Source: Rhizobium sp. Q54
GTDB lineage: Bacteria > Pseudomonadota > Alphaproteobacteria > UBA2966 > CAIVPW01
Reading direction: 5' to 3'
Assembly (NCBI GenBank): GCA_945947575.1
Contig: CAMEYM010000001.1
Coordinates: 30,582-94,581 of the forward strand
DNA: 64,000 nt
In this document: piece after piece, positions 9,987-18,722 of the stretch
Numbering within the stretch: position 1 is the first letter of the stretch
Layout of the letters: each line of letters opens with the position of its first letter
Notes under the pieces: generated by a model
The model's database searches: none
Told to the model about the DNA's origin: nothing
Seen by the model: the letters and a program-made list of their open reading frames with translations, nothing else
Position numbers and translations under genes: made by a program

Positions 9987-12860
9987 ATGTCCAAGCCCGC
10001 TGCGCCCGCCGCGACCCCGCTCTACCTGGTTGACGGCTCCGGCTACATCTTCCGCGCCTATCACGCCCTGCCGCCGTTGACGCGCAAGCGCGACGGCACT
10101 CCGACAGGCGCGGTGTACGGCTTCTGCAACATGCTGGCGAAGCTTCTCGCCGACATCGAGGCGCAGGGCGGAGCGGGCCACCTCGCCGTGCTGTTCGACG
10201 CCGGCCGCAAGACCTTCCGCTCCGAGCTCTATCCCGCCTACAAGGCGCAGCGCCCGCCGCCGCCCGATGACTTGGTGCCGCAGTTCAAGCTGATCCGCGA
10301 CGCGGTGCGCGCATTCAACCTGCCGTGCATCGAGCAGGAAGGCTTCGAGGCCGACGACATTATCGCCACCTACGCACGCCTCGCGCGCGAGGCCGGCACC
10401 GACGTGGTGATCGTCTCGTCCGACAAGGACATGATGCAGCTCATCCGTCCCGGCGTGCGCATGCACGATCCCCTCAAGGATCGCGCCATCGGCGAGGCCG
10501 AGGTGAAGGAGAAGTTCGGCGTCGCGCCCGCCCTGCTCGCCGATCTCCTGGCGCTTACCGGCGATACTTCCGACAACGTGCCCGGCATTCCCGGCGTCGG
10601 CCCGAAGACCGCGGCCGAGCTTCTGACCGCCTACGGCAATCTCGAGTCGTTGCTGGAGCACGCCAGCGAGATCAAGCAGCCCAAGCGCCGCGAAGCGGTG
10701 ATGGCCAACGCCGACAAGGCGCGCATCAGCCGCAAGCTGGTGGCTCTCGACGAGAACGTTCCCGTCGCGCACACGGTGGACGACCTCGCTGTGCGCATGC
10801 CGGACCCCAAGGTCCTGTTCCCGTTCCTCGAAGACCTCGAGTTCAGCAACCTGGCGACGCGCCTGCGCGCCCGCTACGGCACGGACACTGCCGCAACGAA
10901 AGCCGACAAGAGTCCGTCACCGGCCGTCGTCGAGTCGGCTCCGGTTCCCGCGCCGCGCGAGCCGTCGGGCGGTACGCCCGCCTACGGCGGGACCCCGCTC
11001 GCCGGTCCCGCCGTGCGCCTCACGCCGCCGACGCGCTACGCGACTCTCACGACGTTCGACGCGCTGGCCGCTCTCGCGGACGAGGCGCGCAGCACCGGCA
11101 TCCTCGGCCTGCACGTCGAGATCGACCCGCCCGACGACAACGGCGGCGACATCGTCGGCGTCGCGCTCGCGGCGCAACCCGGCATCGGCTGGTACGCGCC
11201 TCTCGCGGTTGCGCGCTCGCAATCCTCGCTGGCCATCGAAGGCCCCGACGAAGAGCACGCCTTCGGCCTGGCCGAAGCCCTCGACATCCTCAAGCCGCTG
11301 TTCGAGGACCCCTCGGTCCTCAAGGTTCTCTACGACGCCAAGCGCACCATGAAGGTCCTGGCGCGTCACGGCGTGACCCTGTCGCCGGTCGATGACACAC
11401 TGCTGATGTCCTTCGTTCTCGGCGGCGGCCGCGACGAGCACGGCCACGGCGACATCTGCGAGCGCGAGCTGGGCATGCGCCCGCCGCCGCGCAAGGAGAT
11501 CGTGGGTTCCGGCAAGACCGCGATCTCCTTCCAACAGGTGCCGCTCGATCGCGCCACACCGTATGCCGCCGGCCTGGCCGACACCGTGCTGCAGAGCCGG
11601 GAATGCTTGCGCCGCCGCATCCTCAGCGAACGCCTGGTCTCGGTGTACGAGACCATCGAGCGTCCGCTCGTCCCCGTGCTGCTCGCCATGGAGCAGGCCG
11701 GCGTGCGGATCGACCCCGAGGCGCTCGCGGCACTCTCCGCCGATTTCGGCAAGCGCATGACGACGCTCGAAGCCGACGTCTATCGCGTCGCCGGCCGCGA
11801 ATTCAACATTGGTTCCCCGAAGCAGCTCGGCGAAATCCTCTTCGACACCATGAAGCTCGAAGGCGGCCGCAAGACCAAGACCGGCGCCTGGAGCACCGAT
11901 GCCGACGTCCTCGACGCCCTCGCCGCCGAAGGCCACGAACTGCCGCAGAAGATTCTCGACTGGCGCCTCGTCTCCAAGCTCAAGTCCACCTACACCGACA
12001 CGCTCGGTCATCAGATCGACCGCGTCACCGGCCGCGTCCACACGTCGTACCTGATGGCCGGCGCCGCCACCGGGCGCTTGGCGTCGACCGAGCCCAATCT
12101 GCAGAACATTCCGATCCGCACCGAGGAGGGGCGCCGCATCCGCCGCGCCTTCGTCGCACCCCGCGGCCACAAGCTGGTTTCCGCCGACTACTCGCAGATC
12201 GAGCTACGGCTCTTGGCCCACGTCGCCAAGATCGATTCGCTGAAAGAGGCGTTCCACAAGGGCGTCGATATCCACGCCCTCACCGCGAGCCAGGTCTTCG
12301 GCATTCCGCTCGATCAACTCGACCGCGACACGCGCAACCGCGCCAAGGCGATTAACTTCGGCATCATCTACGGCATCTCGGCGTTCGGTCTCGCCCGCCA
12401 GCTCGGCATTCCGCGCGGCGACGCCGGCCGCTACATCGAGGCGTACTTCGAGCGCTACCCGGGCATCCGCGCCTACATGGATAGCGCCAAGGAATTCGCC
12501 AAGCGCAACGGCTACGTGGTGACGCTGTTCGGCCGGCGCGTGCACATGCCCGGCATCCACGATCGCAACCACTCCATGCGCTCCTTCTCCGAGCGCGCCA
12601 GCATCAACGCGCCGCTGCAGGGCACCGCGGCCGACATTCTGAAGCGCGCCATGGTGCGCATGCACCGCGCCCTCGCCGAGTCGCGCCTCAAGTCGCGCAT
12701 GCTGCTCTCGGTGCACGACGAGCTCCTGTTCGAGGCGCCCAACGGCGAAGTCGAAGCGCTCAAGGCGCTCGCCAAGAAGGTGATGGAGGGGTCGGCGGCC
12801 CTCGACGTGCCGCTGACCGTGGAGACAGGCGCCGGCGACAATTGGGGCGAGGCGCACTAG
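9987..12860 (+). CDS. polA: DNA polymerase I
   Basis: 5' nuclease motifs (YLVDGSGYIFRAYHALPPL, LTGDTSDNVPGIPGVGPKTAAELL) and pol motifs (VSADYSQIELRLLAH, AKAINFGIIYG, LLSVHDELLFEAP). Confidence 0.97.
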   Translation: MSKPAAPAATPLYLVDGSGYIFRAYHALPPLTRKRDGTPTGAVYGFCNMLAKLLADIEAQGGAGHLAVLFDAGRKTFRSELYPAYKAQRPPPPDDLVPQFKLIRDAVRAFNLPCIEQEGFEADDIIATYARLAREAGTDVVIVSSDKDMMQLIRPGVRMHDPLKDRAIGEAEVKEKFGVAPALLADLLALTGDTSDNVPGIPGVGPKTAAELLTAYGNLESLLEHASEIKQPKRREAVMANADKARISRKLVALDENVPVAHTVDDLAVRMPDPKVLFPFLEDLEFSNLATRLRARYGTDTAATKADKSPSPAVVESAPVPAPREPSGGTPAYGGTPLAGPAVRLTPPTRYATLTTFDALAALADEARSTGILGLHVEIDPPDDNGGDIVGVALAAQPGIGWYAPLAVARSQSSLAIEGPDEEHAFGLAEALDILKPLFEDPSVLKVLYDAKRTMKVLARHGVTLSPVDDTLLMSFVLGGGRDEHGHGDICERELGMRPPPRKEIVGSGKTAISFQQVPLDRATPYAAGLADTVLQSRECLRRRILSERLVSVYETIERPLVPVLLAMEQAGVRIDPEALAALSADFGKRMTTLEADVYRVAGREFNIGSPKQLGEILFDTMKLEGGRKTKTGAWSTDADVLDALAAEGHELPQKILDWRLVSKLKSTYTDTLGHQIDRVTGRVHTSYLMAGAATGRLASTEPNLQNIPIRTEEGRRIRRAFVAPRGHKLVSADYSQIELRLLAHVAKIDSLKEAFHKGVDIHALTASQVFGIPLDQLDRDTRNRAKAINFGIIYGISAFGLARQLGIPRGDAGRYIEAYFERYPGIRAYMDSAKEFAKRNGYVVTLFGRRVHMPGIHDRNHSMRSFSERASINAPLQGTAADILKRAMVRMHRALAESRLKSRMLLSVHDELLFEAPNGEVEALKALAKKVMEGSAALDVPLTVETGAGDNWGEAH

Positions 12861-12925
12861 GCGCACCCTTGGACACGGCGGCGGGCGTTCCCATCTAGGG
12901 GGCTCTCGCCTCGGAGCCACCCGCC

Positions 12926-13639
12926 ATGTTCGACGCCAAACGCCTTCTCGATCAGTTCCTCGGTCCCAACTCCGTCGGAGGCCTGCAGCAGCGCGCCAAC
13001 GCGCTCGGCCAGCGTGCCGGCGTCGGCAATATCGGCTCGCGCGACGTCGGAAGTGCCGCGATCGGCGCCGGTCTCACGGCGCTACTCATGGGGGCCGGGC
13101 GCGGCCGCCGCGGCATGGGCATCGGCGAGCTCGGCGGCATGGCCGCCATCGGCATGCTCGCGTACCAAGGCTACAAGAAGTGGCAGGCCGGGCAGGGCGC
13201 CACCGCGATTCCGGCCATGCCGTGGGGCGAGCCGCCCCCCAGCGGCACGCCGTTCAACCCCATCAGCGTGCCCGAACAGCAATCGCTCGGCCGGCACCTG
13301 CTGCGCGCCATGATCGCCGCCGCCAAGTCGGACGGTCACATGGACGCCGCCGAGCAGCAGACCGTCTTTGCCCAAATGGACAAGATGAACCTCGACGCCG
13401 CCGACAAGGCATTCGTCATCGACGAGCTGCGCGCCCCGCTCGACGTTGCCGCGGTCGCGCGCGGCGCGCGCAACCCCGAGGAAGCCGCCGAGATCTACAC
13501 AGCGTCGTTGCTAGCGGTGGACGTGGACCAGCCGTCCGAGCGCGCATACCTCTCCCAGCTTGCGCAGCACCTGAAGCTCGATCCCAAGCTGGCGGAGCAT
13601 CTGCACGCCACCGTCGAGCATGCGACAGTGACCGCATAG
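12926..13639 (+). CDS. TerB-like / DUF533 family protein
   Basis: Glycine-rich N-terminus; LLRAMIAAAKSDGHMDAAEQQTVFAQM, SLLAVDVDQPSERAYLSQLAQHL. Confidence 0.75.
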   Translation: MFDAKRLLDQFLGPNSVGGLQQRANALGQRAGVGNIGSRDVGSAAIGAGLTALLMGAGRGRRGMGIGELGGMAAIGMLAYQGYKKWQAGQGATAIPAMPWGEPPPSGTPFNPISVPEQQSLGRHLLRAMIAAAKSDGHMDAAEQQTVFAQMDKMNLDAADKAFVIDELRAPLDVAAVARGARNPEEAAEIYTASLLAVDVDQPSERAYLSQLAQHLKLDPKLAEHLHATVEHATVTA

Positions 13640-13678
13640 ACTCTAGCGGTTCGGTCTGCCGGTTGACTTTCCCGACGG

Positions 13679-13698
13679 TGCTATCAAAATAGATAGCA
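13679..13698 (+). promoter_or_regulatory. Candidate antitoxin operator overlapping start codon
   Basis: TGCTATC-AAAATA-GATAGCA, 7-bp perfect inverted repeat ending on the A of ATG 13698; TTGACT upstream at 13663-13668. Confidence 0.6.
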
Positions 13699-13934
13699 TG
13701 GCGCAGTTGCTGGTTCGCAATATCGACGATGCGGTCGTCCAGTCGCTGAAGCGCAAGGCGCGGCTCCACGGACGCTCGCTCGAGGAAGAGTTGCGGCTGA
13801 TCTTGAGCGAGGCGGCGAAGCTTTCTCCTGAGGAGCGCGTCGCCGTCGCCAATCACATCCGCGCCATGACGCCATCCGCCGCGCGGCAGACAGACAGCAC
13901 CGACCTCATTCGCGAGGATCGTGATCGCCGGTGA
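13698..13934 (+). CDS. FitA/VapB-type ribbon-helix-helix antitoxin
   Basis: MAQLLVRNIDDAVVQSLKRKARLHGRSLEEELRLILSEAA; overlaps next gene by 4 nt. Confidence 0.85.
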   Translation: MAQLLVRNIDDAVVQSLKRKARLHGRSLEEELRLILSEAAKLSPEERVAVANHIRAMTPSAARQTDSTDLIREDRDRR

Positions 13935-14356
13935 CGCTCGTCGTTGATGCCAGCGTCGCGTTCAAATGGTTCATCGAGGAGCTGCAATCGGACGCCGCGC
14001 TGCGCGTGCCGGCGCTTCCCGAAGACCTGATTGCACCAGATCTCATCGTTGTTGAGGTGGCGAACGCGCTGTGGCGCGGCGTGAGGGACGGGCGGGTGCT
14101 TCCTGTGCAGGCCACGGAGGCTGTCACGTCTCTCCCACGGTTCTTTGCCGAGCTTGCGAGCTCGGCAAGCCTCGCGCCGCGTGCGTTTGCCATCGCCTGC
14201 GAACTGTCGCATCCGGTCTACGACTGTTTGTACCTGGCGCTGGCGGAGCAGCGCGACGCGCGCGTCGTCAGCGCGGACGCGCGACTCAAGAGCAAGGTTG
14301 CGGGGACCGAGTGGGCGCGACGTGTGGTCGGACTTGGAGCGCGGCGGCTTGGATAA
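13931..14356 (+). CDS. PIN-domain VapC/FitB-type toxin
   Basis: LVVDASVAFKWF, DLIVVEVANALW, HPVYDCLYLALAEQRDARVVSADARL. Confidence 0.9.
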   Translation: MTLVVDASVAFKWFIEELQSDAALRVPALPEDLIAPDLIVVEVANALWRGVRDGRVLPVQATEAVTSLPRFFAELASSASLAPRAFAIACELSHPVYDCLYLALAEQRDARVVSADARLKSKVAGTEWARRVVGLGARRLG

Positions 14357-14377
14357 GGAGGCCGGTCGGGCGCCGCG

Positions 14378-15064
14378 CTACCGCTCGATGCGAATCACCA
14401 CGCGCCGGTTCTCGGCGCGATTCTCGGGCAGCGGGTTGCCGGCTTGGTCGCGGTTGGGAAGCTTGGGCTTCGTATCGGCATAGCCAAGCACCGTGATGCG
14501 ATCCGCCTTGACGCCGCGGCTGATCAGGAAGCGCGCCACGGCCGAGGCGCGCGCGCTCGACAGTTCCCAGTTGGATGGGAAGGCCGCCGTGTTGATCGGC
14601 ACGTCGTCGGTGTGGCCCTCGACGTCGATGCGATAGTTCGTTACGCCGAGGAAGATCAGGTTTTGCGCGACGCGGTCGAGGAGCGGCTCGGCCGCCGTCA
14701 GGATGGTGGCCTGGCCCACGGCGAACATGTCGCCGGTCTTGAAGTCGAAGGTCGAGCCGCGCTTGTTCACCTGCGCTTGCGCGGCGTCCATCTCGACGCC
14801 CTCTACCGCCAGCTCCTGCTGCATGTTCTTCACCAGCTGCTGGAACGGCGTCGGCGGCGGTGGCGCGTTCTCCTGGGTGGTGAACGCCTTGGTGATCGAC
14901 TGTGCCGCGGTCTCGAACTTGCCGGGGTCCGGATCCGAGAGCGAGTACAGCACCAGGAACAAGGCCATCATGTTGACGACCAGGTCGGCGAAGCTGAGAA
15001 GCCAGCCCTCTTCTTCTTCCGCTTGATGCGGAGGGTCGGGCGGGCCGCTGCCGCCGCCGCTCAT
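14378..15064 (-). CDS. motB: MotB-like motor protein with OmpA domain
   Basis: WLLSFADLVVNMMALFLVLYS, NYRIDVEGHTDDVPI, RGVKADRITVLGYADTKP. Confidence 0.88.
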   Translation of the reverse strand: MSGGGSGPPDPPHQAEEEEGWLLSFADLVVNMMALFLVLYSLSDPDPGKFETAAQSITKAFTTQENAPPPPTPFQQLVKNMQQELAVEGVEMDAAQAQVNKRGSTFDFKTGDMFAVGQATILTAAEPLLDRVAQNLIFLGVTNYRIDVEGHTDDVPINTAAFPSNWELSSARASAVARFLISRGVKADRITVLGYADTKPKLPNRDQAGNPLPENRAENRRVVIRIER

Positions 15065-15879
15065 GCGGCCTTCTTACCCTTGCCGCCGCCACTCTTCTGG
15101 TCGATGTGGTAGTGGATCGCCGGGTCGAGGTAGCTGTTCATCTTGTCCTGGATGTAGCGCGGGCTCTTCTGGTCCGCGAGCATGGCGAACCCTTCCGACA
15201 CCAGGAAGTTGCGGAAGCGCAGGATCGATTCCTTCTGCATCAGCTTCGACGCGGCGGGCATGAAGATCATGCGCGCGCTGATCACGCCGTACAGCGTCGC
15301 GAGAATGGCGACGGCGAAGCCCTCGCCGATGCCTTCCGGGTTGCTCTGCAACGACTGCAACATGACGACGAGGCCGACGAGCGTGCCGACCATTCCGAAC
15401 GCCGGTCCGTTGCCCGCCATCGACTTGAGAATTTCGACCGGGATGGTCGCGCGGCTGAACGCGCCGTTCGACGCGGCGCCGAGCATCTGGCGCACCTCGT
15501 CACCGGAATAGCCGGTGATGACGAGCTCGATGCCGTAGTTCATGAAGTGGTCCTGGTTCTTCGCGCCCTTGATCTCCTTTTCGAGCGCGACCAGGCCGCT
15601 CTTCTTCACCAGGTAGCCCCAGCGAATGATCTTGCCGGTCTCGACCGTCAGCATCGAGCGGTTGGCCTTGCCACGGATGAACACGCCGCCAACGGCTCCC
15701 AGCGACTGCATCACGTAGCGGAACTCGTAGCCCATGAAGGCCGAGGCCAGCGTGCCGCCAAACACCAGCAGCATGCCGGACATGTGGAAGAACGACGCGA
15801 AATCCGTCGTGATCTCGATGATCACGATGAAGATGATCGCGATGCACGCGAGGAAGCCAAAAAGCGAGGCTAGTGACAT
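15061..15879 (-). CDS. motA: MotA-like motor stator protein
   Basis: GNGPAFGMVGTLVGLVVMLQSL and ILATLYGVISARMIFMPAASKL, multiple TM segments. Confidence 0.88.
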   Translation of the reverse strand: MSLASLFGFLACIAIIFIVIIEITTDFASFFHMSGMLLVFGGTLASAFMGYEFRYVMQSLGAVGGVFIRGKANRSMLTVETGKIIRWGYLVKKSGLVALEKEIKGAKNQDHFMNYGIELVITGYSGDEVRQMLGAASNGAFSRATIPVEILKSMAGNGPAFGMVGTLVGLVVMLQSLQSNPEGIGEGFAVAILATLYGVISARMIFMPAASKLMQKESILRFRNFLVSEGFAMLADQKSPRYIQDKMNSYLDPAIHYHIDQKSGGGKGKKAA

Positions 15880-16056
15880 CTGTGTCGTGGACCCCCGGGG
15901 CAGGGACTATACACGATCCATGCCGCGCCCTTGAAGGCTCCAAAGCCACGGAATCCCTGGTCAAGACCCAGCCACGGGGGGGCTGGCCGGGCCGTCTCTC
16001 CTGGACGCTGCATCGCCCCGTATGGAAAGGTGGCCGCCCTTCGCCTCAGGGCCCCG

Positions 16057-16668
16057 ATGCGCAGCTTTTTCCTCCTAGTACTCACCCTGCTGTGTCTGAC
16101 CGTCGCGCCGGCCCGCGCCCAGGACCTTGATGCCCTGGCGGTCCAGGCACGCGCCGCCTTCTTCGACACCGCCTGGGCCGAGGCCGAGCGCCTCGACCGC
16201 ATCGGCTACGAGGGCGCGGCGCAGGAGTTTGGGCCCGAGTCTCCCGAGGCGGGGTGGTGGCTGGCGGCCCTCGCCGACGCCATGTGCCGCGCCGATTGGA
16301 CGCCCGTGAATCGTCCGTGGACCGATCGCGCCCACAGCCAGGCGCTGCCTCTGGCCGAGCGCGCCGTGCGCATTCTCGAGCGCGCGTACGGCAAGGACGA
16401 CATCCGCACGGCCAACGCCTACATGTCCCTGACGGTGGCGTTGGCGGGGCTCTATCGCCACCCCGAAGGCGACCCCTATGGGCGCGCCGCGCTGCGTATC
16501 GTCGAGAAGACGCAGCCCAGTGCCGAGCGCGACCTGCTGGTGCTGAAGCTTTGGTACTACGCGACGCACCTGCACATCATCGACCACAACGTCGAGGCGC
16601 AGGAATACGAGGAGCGTCTGAGCTTCGCGCAGTACGGGCGCCTGATCGACCCGGCGCGGATCGAGTAG
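16057..16668 (+). CDS. Secreted TPR-like hypothetical protein
   Basis: Signal peptide MRSFFLLVLTLLCLTVAPARAQ; helical repeat-like sequence. Confidence 0.55.
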   Translation: MRSFFLLVLTLLCLTVAPARAQDLDALAVQARAAFFDTAWAEAERLDRIGYEGAAQEFGPESPEAGWWLAALADAMCRADWTPVNRPWTDRAHSQALPLAERAVRILERAYGKDDIRTANAYMSLTVALAGLYRHPEGDPYGRAALRIVEKTQPSAERDLLVLKLWYYATHLHIIDHNVEAQEYEERLSFAQYGRLIDPARIE

Positions 16669-16677
16669 CGGGGAGCG

Positions 16678-16887
16678 CTACTCCCCGATGGCGCGGCGGA
16701 CGTCCCGCCACTGGACGTGGTGCAGGGACGCCTCCGCCCGGTCGAGCTTGGCGCACTCGGCGCACAGCCGCTTGCCGCCCGATCCGTCGATGCGCTGCTT
16801 ACCCGCGAGTCCGCGACCGGCCCAGCAGTCGCTGTTGTCGTGATAGATGCCTTCCAATGGCGCGTGCCACGGCACGGTCCTCGACAT
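16678..16887 (-). CDS. Small Cys-containing (zinc-ribbon-like) hypothetical protein
   Basis: MSRTVPWHAPLEGIYHDNSDCWAGRG...RLCAECAKLDRAE. Confidence 0.5.
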   Translation of the reverse strand: MSRTVPWHAPLEGIYHDNSDCWAGRGLAGKQRIDGSGGKRLCAECAKLDRAEASLHHVQWRDVRRAIGE

Positions 16888-17037
16888 GTTCGTACCCCTA
16901 AGCCCGAAAGCCCCTCGTTCCACGTACGGCTAGGCTAAGGCCTGGTGACGGGATACCACATACGGCACATACCTGAGCGGGGCCGTGCGAAGGGCATACC
17001 TCAAACGAGGCAGGCAGACCCCAGCGCCGCGAACCTG

Positions 17038-17757
17038 CTAGACGGGAGTGGTCGTTGCGGAGTCCAGCGCCGCTCGGATCGCGCCCGGATCCGGTAGCGC
17101 GTCGGCGAACGTCAAACGCGCGGTTGCGGTGTCGGCGCGCACGTCGATGCCTTCGGAATCGATGCCGCAGACCGTCCACTCTCCCGGCCCCAGCTTCCGC
17201 GTCAGCTGGGTGCGCACGGCCGAGTCGTCGTTGAGCATCCCGAGCATCTTGGCCTCGGCCGCCACGAACGCGGCGGCCGCCAAAGGCGGCAGCAGAATCT
17301 CGCGCTCGTCCACCCAGTGGATGCGCCCGAAGCCCGCGACCAGGTGGGCGCGTTCGACCGCGATGCGGAACAATCCGAAGTCGGCGAAGCCCGCGTAGGC
17401 CTCAGCCTCCGGGTGGCGCGCGATGAACCGCCCGAGCTCGCCCTTGTCCGGCGTGCGCATGGCGCGGCCCAGCACGGTGGCGCGGCTGCCGGCGAGGCGG
17501 CTCGGACTCGTCTCCGTGCCGTCGAACAGCAGCGACACGCGCGCGTCGCCGGCGATGTTCTTGGTGTGCTCGGCCAGGCGCGACAGCAGCAGCAGCGGCG
17601 CGCCGTCGCCGGCGGTCGCCACCAGCACCAGTGATGCATAGGGCCAGCCGCTGCCCGCCAGCTGGGTGGCCAGGGTAGCGGTGGCGCGGCCGCGCATCAG
17701 CCGGCGCACTTCGGTGCCAGTGCCCAGGGGTGCGGGGTTGTTCATGAGAGCTCGCAA
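17038..17757 (-). CDS. HugZ-like / pyridoxamine-phosphate-oxidase-fold FMN-binding protein
   Basis: [58 protein letters not shown]-terminal FGRIHWV region. Confidence 0.85.
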   Translation of the reverse strand: MRALMNNPAPLGTGTEVRRLMRGRATATLATQLAGSGWPYASLVLVATAGDGAPLLLLSRLAEHTKNIAGDARVSLLFDGTETSPSRLAGSRATVLGRAMRTPDKGELGRFIARHPEAEAYAGFADFGLFRIAVERAHLVAGFGRIHWVDEREILLPPLAAAAFVAAEAKMLGMLNDDSAVRTQLTRKLGPGEWTVCGIDSEGIDVRADTATARLTFADALPDPGAIRAALDSATTTPV

Positions 17758-17933
17758 TTCGCCATCGAAGCGCCCAAATCTCCAGGCATCATGCTGATGT
17801 CTGTTCGGCTAGCAAGGACCGGCGCGCCCCGTGCGTACTGCACGCCAAAGGCGCAACGCCGGCCGTCCTCCCGGAGGCCCTAGTGTATACTCAACGGGAC
17901 GAGACCCAGCCGGCTGCCTTGCTGGGGGATAAC

Positions 17934-18656
17934 GTGCCGCACACCATTGCGCTGGTCGATGACGACTCGAACATCCTGACCTCGGTCTCCATGGCCTTGG
18001 AAACGGAGGGGTTCAAGGTTCGCACCTTCACGGACGGGGCCGAGGCTCTGCGCTCGCTGACTGCGAAGCCGGCCGACCTCGTCGTGCTCGACATCAAGAT
18101 GCCGCGCCTCGACGGCATGGAGCTGCTCTCCCGCCTGCGCCGCATCTCCGACGTGCCGGCGATCTTCCTCACCTCCAAGGACGACGAAGTCGACGAGGCA
18201 CTCGGCCTCAAGATGGGCGCCGACGACTATGTGCGGAAGCCGTTCTCCCAGCGCCTGCTGGTCGAGCGCATTCGCGCCGTGCTGCGCCGTGTCTCGACGG
18301 CCCCCGACAGTGCGGAGGAGGCGGCGGAGAAGCCGCTGGTGCGCGGCGACCTCATGCTCGATCCGATCCGCCACCGCTGCATCTGGCGCGGCCGTGAGGT
18401 CGCGCTCACGGTCACCGAGTTCCTCATCCTGCGCGCGCTCGCCCAGCGCCCTGGTCACGTCAAGAGCCGCGATCAGTTGATGGACATCGCCTACGACGAC
18501 AACGTCTACGTCGACGACCGCACCATCGACAGCCACATCAAGCGCTTGCGCAAGAAGTTCCGCGAGGTCGATCCGGAGTTCTCCAGCATCGAGACGCTGT
18601 ACGGCGTCGGCTACCGCTATAGCGAGCAAGGCGCGCCGGCCGGCGCCGCCGACTGA
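17934..18656 (+). CDS. chvI: Response regulator, ChvI-like
   Basis: [38 protein letters not shown]-terminal wHTH; followed by chvG-hprK-rapZ. GTG start. Confidence 0.9.
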   Translation: MPHTIALVDDDSNILTSVSMALETEGFKVRTFTDGAEALRSLTAKPADLVVLDIKMPRLDGMELLSRLRRISDVPAIFLTSKDDEVDEALGLKMGADDYVRKPFSQRLLVERIRAVLRRVSTAPDSAEEAAEKPLVRGDLMLDPIRHRCIWRGREVALTVTEFLILRALAQRPGHVKSRDQLMDIAYDDNVYVDDRTIDSHIKRLRKKFREVDPEFSSIETLYGVGYRYSEQGAPAGAAD

Positions 18657-18722
18657 AGCGTGTGCGCGTGTCGCGCGGTACGCGCATCAGGCACGCGATG
18701 CGCGCTTTCGTAACGAACCGCC

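Noticed and set aside
13640-15879. MotAB plus adjacent VapBC as a Zorya-like defense system
   Set aside because: No ZorC/ZorD/ZorE-like gene nearby; MotB looks like an ordinary stator subunit and VapBC is on the opposite strand with its own operator.
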